Assembly: GCF_018122655.1 (NCBI RefSeq) | Contig: NZ_JAGRQC010000004.1 | Coordinates: 186,001-250,000 of the forward strand | DNA length: 64,000 nucleotides | Reading direction: 5' to 3' | DNA from: Stakelama marina | Lineage (GTDB): Bacteria > Pseudomonadota > Alphaproteobacteria > Sphingomonadales > Sphingomonadaceae | Part shown: positions 26,528-33,790 of the stretch, in pieces | Position numbering within the stretch: the first letter of the stretch is position 1 | Layout of the letters: each line of letters starts with the position of its first letter | Translations under genes and position numbers: made by a program | Notes under the pieces: model-generated | What the model was told of the DNA's origin: nothing | The model's database searches: none | Seen by the model: only the letters and a program-made list of their open reading frames with translations

Positions 26528-27841
26528 ATGGGCGGCACCGGTGTTGTCGATCGTTTCCTCGCGATCTTCTCGCAATATATCGACAGCGGCTTCGGACTGC
26601 TTTCGGGCGAGGTAGCGTTTATCGCGACCACGCTGATCGTGATCGATGTCACGCTCGCCGCTCTGTTCTGGAGCTGGGGCGCAAACGACGACATCATCGC
26701 CCGGCTCGTCAAGAAGACGCTCTTCGTCGGTATCTTTGCCTACATCATCGGCAACTGGAGCGCGCTCGCCAATATCGTGTTCAACAGCTTTGCCGGGCTA
26801 GGCCTGAAGGCGAGCGGCTCGGGGCTCGGCGCGAGCGATCTGTTGCAGCCGGGAAGGGTAGCGCAGGTCGGCATCGATGCCGCCTGGCCGCTCCTCGAAT
26901 CGATTGCCGATCTGATGGGCTATGTCGGCTTCTTCGAGAATTTTCTGCAGATCATCATTCTTCTGGTCGCCTGGGCGATCGTCATCATCGCCTTCTTCAT
27001 TCTCTCCATCCAGCTGTTCGTCACCCTGATCGAGTTCAAACTGACGACCTTGGCGGGTTTCGTCCTCATTCCCTTTGGCTTGTTCGGCAAGACCGCATTC
27101 CTCGCCGAACGCGTGCTCGGCAATGTGGTCTCGTCAGGAATCAAGGTGCTGGTTCTCGCCGTCATCATCGGCATCGGTTCCACGCTCTTCGCCGAATTCA
27201 CCGGCGCCATCCCCGGCGAGCCGACCATCGAGGATGCGCTTGCCATCGTGCTCGCCAGCCTCACCCTGCTCGGTCTCGGCATTTTCGGCCCGGGGATCGC
27301 CAATGGCATTGTCGCGGGCGGTCCGCAGCTCGGTGCAGGCGCTGCCGCGGGCACCGCGCTTCTGGCAGGCGGCGCTGCGGTCGGCGGCGTCGCCGGTGCC
27401 AAGCTTGCGGGCGGCGCGGTCGCCAGTGCTGCCTCTTCCGTCGCGCGAGGCACCTCGCGCGCCGCAGGAGGTGCGACCATGGCCTATGCGACCGGTTCGG
27501 CGGGCAAGAGCGGCGGCGCCGCGGTTGCAGGCGGCATGGCGGGTGTTGGCCGCGCAGCAGGCGGTGCCGTCATGTCTCCGCTACGTAAAGCGGCGGACAG
27601 CGCCAGGAGCAATTTCCGCGACGGGGCGCGTGCGTCGGTCGGGAACATGGGTGGCCGCATCGTGCCCGCTCACGGTGCTTCGTCACCGGATCCGGAACAG
27701 ACGAACGGCCCGCCGGCCTGGGCGCGGTCCATGAAGCACAGACAGAGCCTGGGGCATTCGGCCTCACTTGCCGCGCACACCGTGCGCTCCGGTGATGGCC
27801 ACGGTGCAGGCGCTTCCATCGACACCAAAGAGAAGGATTAG
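26528..27841 (+). CDS. trbL: TrbL, VirB6-type channel protein
   Basis: The 437-residue polytopic inner-membrane protein has about six transmembrane helices between residues 25 and 270. The C-terminal tail is long and rich in glycine and alanine, as seen in TrbL. VirB6-type proteins form the inner-membrane passage for DNA. The gene sits two bases after the TrbK-like stop and six bases before trbF, within one operon. Confidence 0.93.
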   Translation: MGGTGVVDRFLAIFSQYIDSGFGLLSGEVAFIATTLIVIDVTLAALFWSWGANDDIIARLVKKTLFVGIFAYIIGNWSALANIVFNSFAGLGLKASGSGLGASDLLQPGRVAQVGIDAAWPLLESIADLMGYVGFFENFLQIIILLVAWAIVIIAFFILSIQLFVTLIEFKLTTLAGFVLIPFGLFGKTAFLAERVLGNVVSSGIKVLVLAVIIGIGSTLFAEFTGAIPGEPTIEDALAIVLASLTLLGLGIFGPGIANGIVAGGPQLGAGAAAGTALLAGGAAVGGVAGAKLAGGAVASAASSVARGTSRAAGGATMAYATGSAGKSGGAAVAGGMAGVGRAAGGAVMSPLRKAADSARSNFRDGARASVGNMGGRIVPAHGASSPDPEQTNGPPAWARSMKHRQSLGHSASLAAHTVRSGDGHGAGASIDTKEKD

Positions 27842-27847
27842 CTTTCA

Positions 27848-28528
27848 ATGTTCAAACGGCCTTCGATCCGGTACGCAAAGACGCCTCAAGCAGAGACGCC
27901 CTACCAGCGCGCGGCGCAGGTCTGGGACGAGCGCATCGGTTCCGCGCGCGTCCAGGCAAAGAGCTGGCGCTACGCTTTTTTCGGTGCGCTCGGCCTGTCG
28001 GCAGCGCTGACCGGCGGGCTCGTGTGGCAGAATGCGCGCGGCACCATCGTTCCCTGGGTGGTCGAAGTCGACAAGCTGGGCGAAGCGCGTAGCGTCGCGC
28101 CCGCCAATGCGGAGTTCGCACCGACAGATCCGCAGATCGCGTTTCACCTCGCGCGGTTTATCGAGCAAGTCCGCGCTATCCCCGACGATCCAATTGTTGT
28201 CCGCGAGAACTGGCTCAGAGCCTACCAGTTCGCCAGCGACAAGGGTGCCTTGGCGCTCAATGATTATGCGCGGGCCAACGACCCGTTCGCGGCAATCGGC
28301 CGCGAACAGGTGGCGGTCGATGTCACCAGCGTGATCCGTGCCTCCCCGCGCAGCTTCCGCGTGGCCTGGGTCGAGCGGCGCTACCGTGACGGCGCGCTCG
28401 CCGAAACCACTCGCTGGACCGCCATTCTCGGCATTGCCGTCCAGCCTCCCAGAACGCCCGACGCGCTCACCAGCAATCCGCTCGGGATCTTCGTCACCTC
28501 GATCAACTGGTCAAAGGAGCTTGGCTGA
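27848..28528 (+). CDS. trbF: TrbF, VirB8-type assembly protein
   Basis: This 226-residue bitopic protein starts with a typical TrbF N terminus (MFKRPSIRYAKTPQAETPYQ) and has one transmembrane helix at about residues 42-60. Its periplasmic domain is of the VirB8 type and nucleates the secretion complex. The stop overlaps the trbG start. Confidence 0.93.
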   Translation: MFKRPSIRYAKTPQAETPYQRAAQVWDERIGSARVQAKSWRYAFFGALGLSAALTGGLVWQNARGTIVPWVVEVDKLGEARSVAPANAEFAPTDPQIAFHLARFIEQVRAIPDDPIVVRENWLRAYQFASDKGALALNDYARANDPFAAIGREQVAVDVTSVIRASPRSFRVAWVERRYRDGALAETTRWTAILGIAVQPPRTPDALTSNPLGIFVTSINWSKELG

Positions 28529-29529
28529 TGACCCACCTACTTGCGTTCTCCCGACCGGCGCTGCTCGCAGCCGGCGTTCTGCTTTTTGCCGGATCGCCCG
28601 CAGCAGCGACACCTGCGCCGCAGGCTCGGGCCGCATCGCGGGCGATCATCGCCTCCGACCTCGCCGATGCATCCCGCCTTGTTCAGGCCCTTGCATATGC
28701 CACCACCCCCTCGCGGCAGGCATCCCCCACTGCCGCGCGCCGCTCCCCTGCCTCTGACCCCGCCCCTAGTCCTCAGAGCCATGTGGGAGCGGCGAACGAG
28801 GCCGCCAGGATCGAACCGGACAATGCCGGATTCGACAATGCCATCCAGCGCTATGCCTATCGCGAAGGTGCATTGTTCCAAGTCTACGCCAAACCCGGGC
28901 AGGTGACCGACATCGCCTTGCAGGAGGGCGAAACGCTGGTCGGCCCCGGGCCGGTCGCTGCAGGTGATACCGTGCGCTGGATGATCGGCGACACGCTGAG
29001 CGGCTCGGGAGCGACGCAGCGGGTGCATATCCTCATCAAACCGACGCGGCCCGATATCGCCACCAATCTGGTCATCAATACCGACCGCCGCACCTATCAT
29101 ATCGAACTGCGCGCCAACCCGGACATCTATATGGCCTCGGTCAGCTGGTCCTATCCGGCCGACGAACTGATCGCGTTGCGCCGCGAAGAAGAGCAAGCGG
29201 CGCGCACAGCACCAGTCGCCGACGGGTTCACGTTTGAGGCGCTCAATTTCGATTACCGCATCTCGGGTGACAAGCCTGACTGGCGCCCGCTACGGGTCTT
29301 CGACGACGGACAGCGGACCCTGGTCGAGTTTCCACCCGATATCGCCCAGGGCGAAATGCCGCCATTTTTCGTGGTGGGCGCCGGTGGCGCAGCCGAGCTG
29401 GTCAACTACCGGGTCACCGGGCGCTATCTCATCGTCGACCGCCTCTTCCACAAGGCCGAACTGCGCCTCGGTGCCGGTCGCAGACAGGTCCGCGTGAAGA
29501 TCGAAAACCGCAAGCGGGGGCGGTCGTGA
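28528..29529 (+). CDS. trbG: TrbG, VirB9-type outer-membrane complex protein
   Basis: The 333-residue secreted protein has a signal peptide (LLAAGVLLFAGSPAAA) followed by a proline- and alanine-rich linker and a VirB9/CagX-type C-terminal domain. Recognisable segments include YREGALFQVYAKPGQVTDIALQ (split by natural reading) and NLVINTDRRTYHIELRA. With TrbI it builds the outer-membrane ring of the transfer channel. It overlaps trbF and trbI at either end. Confidence 0.92.
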   Translation: MTHLLAFSRPALLAAGVLLFAGSPAAATPAPQARAASRAIIASDLADASRLVQALAYATTPSRQASPTAARRSPASDPAPSPQSHVGAANEAARIEPDNAGFDNAIQRYAYREGALFQVYAKPGQVTDIALQEGETLVGPGPVAAGDTVRWMIGDTLSGSGATQRVHILIKPTRPDIATNLVINTDRRTYHIELRANPDIYMASVSWSYPADELIALRREEEQAARTAPVADGFTFEALNFDYRISGDKPDWRPLRVFDDGQRTLVEFPPDIAQGEMPPFFVVGAGGAAELVNYRVTGRYLIVDRLFHKAELRLGAGRRQVRVKIENRKRGRS

Positions 29530-30704
29530 ACGAGGAAAGCAAGACCGAGCCGCCACCCGATGCCGAAAGCATCGTTCAATTGCGCGGGGAAGCACCGCGC
29601 GTGGTCAGGCTCTCGCGCAAGGCTATCGGCATTGCCAGCGCCGCGGGTCTGACCGTGCTTGGCGGTATACTGCTCTACGCCCTGCAGCCGGCTTCGCAGG
29701 ACGTCGGCGAAGAGCTAGTGAACACCGACGGAATCGCTGTGGCAGACGGACTTGCCACGGCCCCGACGGACTATTCCCAGGTTCCGAGATTAGGGCCGCC
29801 GCTACCGGGTGATCTCGGTCAACCGATCCTCGAGGCGCAGGATCGCGGGGCTGTTGCCGCGCTTCCACCGGTCGGCGGCCCGCCTCCAACACCGTCCCAG
29901 CGGGCTTCGCCTAGCCCCGAGGATATGGCGCGCGAACGCTTGGAACAGGAACGCGAGGCGGCGCGCGGCAGTCGACTGTTTTTCGGCAGTGGGACACCCG
30001 CCGCCAATTCCAGTCCGGCAGCTTCGGGGGCTGGGCCGCAACCCCCAGCACCAGTTCAGCCATCCGTCTCAACCGCGCGGCCGAGTTTTCTCGAACGGCC
30101 CGCCGACATGCAAACGGCGTCCGTGCAGCGGCTTGAGGCGGTGCCATCTGGCTGGCTGCTTCGGGCCGGGTCGATCATTCCGGCAGCGCTGATCACCGGT
30201 ATCCGGTCGGACCAGCCGGGCCTCGTGACCGCGCAGGTGACCGAGAATGTCTATGACAGCCTGACCGGGCGGCACCTTCTGATCCCGCAAGGTGCGCGCC
30301 TGATTGGTGAGTACGAGTCCGATGTCGGATTCGGCCAACGTCGGTTGCTGCTGGCCTGGACCAGGCTCATCCTGCCCGATGGTCGCTCGATCGTGCTCGA
30401 TCGCCAGCCAGCTGCCGATCCCTCGGGCTATGCCGGGCTGGAGGACGGCGTCGATTACCATTGGGGCGGTGTCGTCAAGGCGGCGCTCGTTTCCACTTTG
30501 CTCGGGATTGGCGGCGAACTCGGCGCAGGCGGAGATGATGATCTGCTGCGCGCTGTTCGCCGCGGTACCCAGGACAGCATCAATCGCGCGGGCGAGCAGG
30601 TCGTTGCACGCGAGCTCGACATCCGCCCGACGCTGACGATCCGTCCCGGCTTTCCCGTACGCGTTCTGGTGACGCGCGATATTGTGCTGGAGGGTGGTGC
30701 ATGA
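29526..30704 (+). CDS. trbI: TrbI, VirB10-type core complex protein
   Basis: The 392-residue protein spans the cell envelope: a cytoplasmic N terminus, one transmembrane helix (about residues 35-55), a long proline-rich periplasmic linker and a C-terminal VirB10 domain. That domain contains GSIIPAALITGIRSDQPG, LLIPQGARLIGEY and LPDGRSIVLD. It starts with GTG at 29,526 overlapping trbG and ends overlapping the DUF2274 gene. It is the last core channel gene of the operon. Confidence 0.94.
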   Translation: MNEESKTEPPPDAESIVQLRGEAPRVVRLSRKAIGIASAAGLTVLGGILLYALQPASQDVGEELVNTDGIAVADGLATAPTDYSQVPRLGPPLPGDLGQPILEAQDRGAVAALPPVGGPPPTPSQRASPSPEDMARERLEQEREAARGSRLFFGSGTPAANSSPAASGAGPQPPAPVQPSVSTARPSFLERPADMQTASVQRLEAVPSGWLLRAGSIIPAALITGIRSDQPGLVTAQVTENVYDSLTGRHLLIPQGARLIGEYESDVGFGQRRLLLAWTRLILPDGRSIVLDRQPAADPSGYAGLEDGVDYHWGGVVKAALVSTLLGIGGELGAGGDDDLLRAVRRGTQDSINRAGEQVVARELDIRPTLTIRPGFPVRVLVTRDIVLEGGA

Positions 30705-30937
30705 CCCGACTCAAGCTCTCCGATGTCACCGATGGCAAGCCCGTCAAGTTGACGGTCGAGATTCCTGCGCGGCTTCATCGCCGACTCGTCGAATATGGGG
30801 TCGTGCTCAATGGCGGCGTTTCAGAGGGTGCACCCGAGCCCGCAGCTCTGATCCCACCAATGATCGAGCGCTTCGTCGCTAGTGACCGGGATTTCGCCAA
30901 GGCACGCACAAGAACGCATGCATCATCAAGTCGATAA
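30701..30937 (+). CDS. DUF2274 protein at the end of the trb operon
   Basis: This 78-residue protein begins MTRLKLSDVTDGKPVKLTVE, the DUF2274 pattern. It has a short helical region that resembles a ribbon-helix-helix domain. Members of this family regularly close trb operons in ICEs; no function is established. The start overlaps the trbI stop (ATGA). Its stop marks the border with the lasso peptide cargo. Confidence 0.85.
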   Translation: MTRLKLSDVTDGKPVKLTVEIPARLHRRLVEYGVVLNGGVSEGAPEPAALIPPMIERFVASDRDFAKARTRTHASSSR

Positions 30938-31271
30938 GTTCTGAGACTGTCCGGGCTTTTTCTGGTCTCTCTTAACCACTATTAGATAAGAAATACGCAA
31001 ATATGTAGAATTGCCCGGTATCCCCACATATGATCGGCTCTACTTTCGGATCGGGAATTCAGGTTCCTCGCGACCGGGTGGCGATGCGCATGTCCAGGCT
31101 ACTCGCTAAAACCATCGATGCACTTGCCAACGGGTGCTTCCATCACCCGGTCGCACCTCAGTTGCCGGACTATCTGTTTATAATTCCATTATAAGTTGGA
31201 TCATAATTGAATCGAAGAACATGCTCCCAAGGCGGCTGAGAGAGTCGCAACTGCAACCTTAGGAGCATATC
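30938..31271. other. Gene-free, AT-richer leader region before the lasso operon
   Basis: This 334-bp stretch has no convincing gene and is visibly richer in A and T than its surroundings. It contains a widely spaced inverted repeat (GCGACCGGGTG at 31,070-31,080 with its complement at 31,144-31,154), a tight palindrome at 31,178-31,194 and the Shine-Dalgarno AGGAG at 31,261-31,265. It probably holds the promoter of the lasso biosynthetic operon and a leader that could fold. Confidence 0.6.
31178..31194. promoter_or_regulatory. AT-rich palindrome upstream of lasso precursor
   Basis: TTATAAT-TCC-ATTATAA is a perfect 7-bp inverted repeat, located about 80 bp before the precursor start. It contains TATAAT-like hexamers on both strands, so it may be a promoter, an operator, or both. 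The regulator is unknown; the ECF sigma factor of the same cluster is one candidate. Confidence 0.5.
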
Positions 31272-31409
31272 ATGAAGGACTTCGAGAACGCCGACAGCGA
31301 GGTTATCGATCTCGGCAAGGCGACAGTCGAAACGAAGGGCGCGGGCCAGTTATTCGTCGATGCCGGTATCGGCAAGCAGAATTCCACCCCCGGCCTCGTC
31401 GACGATTGA
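31272..31409 (+). CDS. Lasso peptide precursor (45 residues)
   Basis: This short gene begins with ATG at 31,272 after AGGAG. The product has a leader of 22 residues containing VIDLGKATVETK, with the conserved threonine at the second-to-last leader position, and a predicted core starting at Gly23. In the core (GAGQLFVD then AGIGKQNSTPGLVDD, 23 residues) an aspartate is at position 8, so an eight-residue macrolactam ring between Gly1 and Asp8 is predicted. The leader pattern matches astexin-type proteobacterial precursors. The gene lies directly before the leader peptidase and cyclase genes. Its threaded structure and activity are inferred. Confidence 0.9.
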   Translation: MKDFENADSEVIDLGKATVETKGAGQLFVDAGIGKQNSTPGLVDD

Positions 31410-31430
31410 CTCAAGGCGGAGCGCGGGCCG

Positions 31431-32084
31431 GTGACGCTCGCGCTCCCGCCATCTGCACCCATGGCAATTGCTGTAGAAGACGTCTCGGCTCTGGCCTGGT
31501 GTCGCATCGGGGAGCACCTTGTCTTTCTCGATGTCGCAAAGGACCGATATTTTCGGCTGCGCCCGCAAAGCGAACGCGAGTTCCTCGCTGCGGGGGAGAA
31601 CAACGCCCGTGGTGGCTGGGCCCAGCCCGACTTTCTTCCGCGCCCATCAGATTGGCAAAAACCCGCGAAGACCTCACCGGCACAGGAGAGAGGAACTTTC
31701 AACCTCGCGCGGGTCGCGCGCGCCTTGTGGATAGAGCGCCGCATTGAAACCCGGATCGCAACGACCTCTTTCCAGAAAATCCTCGAGAACCACCGCCGCT
31801 TCGTTGAACGCCGGGCTTTTCGGCGCGATAACCTGAGCGGGCAGGGTAGTGCGGTGGTCCATTCCTTTGGCCAGACCCGCCTGCTCCGTACATCGGCCGA
31901 TCGATGTCTTCCCAGATCGCTTGCCCTTTCCAGCAATCTGGCTGCAGTCGGCGATGCAACTTTCGTTGTGCTCGGTGTGAGCCTTCATCCGTTTCGTGCC
32001 CATTGCTGGGTGCAGCACGGCGAGACCGTGCTCAACGACTCGATCGAGGAAGTCTTGCGCTATACCCCAATCCTTGTTGTATGA
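31431..32084 (+). CDS. Lasso peptide biosynthesis B protein (RRE + transglutaminase-like leader peptidase)
   Basis: This 217-residue protein combines the precursor-binding B1 part (PqqD-like RRE, about residues 15-60, with GEHLVFLDVAKDRYFRL) with the B2 cysteine protease. The protease triad is visible: Cys in DRCLPRSLAL, His in RAHCWVQH and Asp in TVLNDS. It removes the leader from the precursor so that the cyclase can close the ring. It probably starts at GTG 31,431, 21 bases after the precursor stop. A later ATG at 31,461 is possible. Its stop overlaps the cyclase start (ATGA). Confidence 0.92.
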   Translation: MTLALPPSAPMAIAVEDVSALAWCRIGEHLVFLDVAKDRYFRLRPQSEREFLAAGENNARGGWAQPDFLPRPSDWQKPAKTSPAQERGTFNLARVARALWIERRIETRIATTSFQKILENHRRFVERRAFRRDNLSGQGSAVVHSFGQTRLLRTSADRCLPRSLALSSNLAAVGDATFVVLGVSLHPFRAHCWVQHGETVLNDSIEEVLRYTPILVV

Positions 32085-33790
32085 CGCCGCTCCGGTTCCT
32101 GCTGGCTCTTCCCCATGGTGCAGTTATGTCGGGCTTGCCCCGACACGTTTCTCGGCCGGAAGAGGCGATTGCCGGACACCCGGCACTGTGGATTGCTCCC
32201 GGCGTGTCCAGCATCGCGGTCGCTAGCGATGCAATACTAATTGGCGCACTCTTCTCGAAATCAAGTTTTGGCTCGATCTCGGGCGAAAGGGATATCGAGC
32301 CGGTCGCTCCCGATACCGAGCAATTCGCGCGACACCTGATTAGCCGATATTGGGGTGCCTATGTTGCGATCCAGCATGACCCATCGAGATCTTCGATCGG
32401 AGTATTCCCCGACCCATCCGGCCTTGCGCCGGTATATTCGATGGAAACCGACACGCACAGACTGGTCGCTAGCGATCCTGCCTTGTTCAGAACGACGATA
32501 AATTACCAAGCGGTTGCTGCGCATTTGCTGCGGCCTGAACTCAGGTGCCGCACCACCTGTCTGGTCGGTGTGGAGGAGCTTGTCCCGGGTATCTTGGTCG
32601 AATTCGGTCAAATAGAAATGCGCCGAAAAGTGCTATGGGAGCCGAGCGCGATGTTGCCAGGTGTGCAAGCGCCCGGTCTCGAGGAAGCGAGCGAACATCT
32701 GCGCGCCCTGAGCGTTTCCGTCATGACGTGCTGGGCGGAGTGGTTCGGGCGGGTCGGGGTTGCATTATCTGGCGGCGTCGACTCCTCCTTGGTCGCTGCG
32801 GCTCTGGCAGTCGGCGGGATCGACTTCGATTGCATCACTATTTCGACCGCTGATCCGAGCGGCGACGAGCGTCTTCACGCGCAATCTGTCGCTAAAGCAC
32901 TCGATGTTCGGTGTCTCGAGCGGACGCTTGATGCAGCTGCGTTCGATCCGTCCCGATCCGCTTCTCGGCGACTGGCACGACCAGCCCGGCGTGCATTCCG
33001 TACCACTTTCGACGATCTGCTTGACTCGGCGCGTACGGAGATGGCGGCGGATGTGATCCTCGACGGGAACAACGGCGACAATCTGTTCTGCTATCTTCAT
33101 TCGGCCGCGCCGGTCGTCGACCGACTGCGCGCCAGTGGTCTTAACCGAGCGACGTGCCAAACGGTCCTCGATATGTGCCACATTACCGGATGCAGCGTGC
33201 CTGTCATGCTTGTTGCGGCGCTGCGGCGCATCAGGGGAGCAGGACCGAAGGATCCTTGGCCCGAAGATTCGAGCCTGTTGGCGTGCGACGTTCAGGAGAT
33301 CGAGCTCGATCCATTGACCCCTTGGCTCGCCGGATGGACGCCACACCGGTCGGGCGCAATCGATCATCTGCGGCTACTGATGCATGCCCAAAATCATCTC
33401 CATAGTGTGGCCGAGGATGGGGGACGCTTTTCTCCACTCGCAAGCCAGCCGCTCGTCGAATACTGTCTCGGCGTTCCCAGCTGGGTTTGGAGTCAGGGAG
33501 GGCGCAACCGCGCACCGGCGCGGTCCGCCTTCGCCCGAGAGTTGCCAGTATCGATTCGAACCAGAACTTCAAAAACCGGCCCCGACAGCTTTCTGCGTCT
33601 TGCTTTCGCCCGCCACCGTCCGGTCATTCGTGAGCGACTTCTTGGAGGTCTCCTTGCGACCAATAACATCCTAGATCGATCGGCGCTCGCGTTAGCCTTG
33701 GACGTAGACGAGGTCACTGACCTTGTGCTGATCGAACGCCTGTTGGACCTGCTAGAGGCCGAGAATTGGGCACGCTCATGGAGCCGTTGA
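32081..33790 (+). CDS. Lasso peptide macrolactam synthetase (asparagine synthase-like, C protein)
   Basis: The 569-residue enzyme resembles asparagine synthetase B. It adenylates the ring aspartate side chain and joins it to the core N terminus. The ATP pyrophosphatase motif SGGVDSS lies near residue 230, and GNNGDNLF near 330 corresponds to the conserved GxxGDxxF segment. The N-terminal domain lacks the catalytic cysteine of true glutaminases (it begins MTPLRFLLALPHG), as expected for lasso cyclases. The start was placed at 32,081, overlapping the B gene. Longer upstream sequence is open but would run through the B gene. It overlaps the isopeptidase gene tail to tail by 15 bp. Confidence 0.92.
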   Translation: MTPLRFLLALPHGAVMSGLPRHVSRPEEAIAGHPALWIAPGVSSIAVASDAILIGALFSKSSFGSISGERDIEPVAPDTEQFARHLISRYWGAYVAIQHDPSRSSIGVFPDPSGLAPVYSMETDTHRLVASDPALFRTTINYQAVAAHLLRPELRCRTTCLVGVEELVPGILVEFGQIEMRRKVLWEPSAMLPGVQAPGLEEASEHLRALSVSVMTCWAEWFGRVGVALSGGVDSSLVAAALAVGGIDFDCITISTADPSGDERLHAQSVAKALDVRCLERTLDAAAFDPSRSASRRLARPARRAFRTTFDDLLDSARTEMAADVILDGNNGDNLFCYLHSAAPVVDRLRASGLNRATCQTVLDMCHITGCSVPVMLVAALRRIRGAGPKDPWPEDSSLLACDVQEIELDPLTPWLAGWTPHRSGAIDHLRLLMHAQNHLHSVAEDGGRFSPLASQPLVEYCLGVPSWVWSQGGRNRAPARSAFARELPVSIRTRTSKTGPDSFLRLAFARHRPVIRERLLGGLLATNNILDRSALALALDVDEVTDLVLIERLLDLLEAENWARSWSR

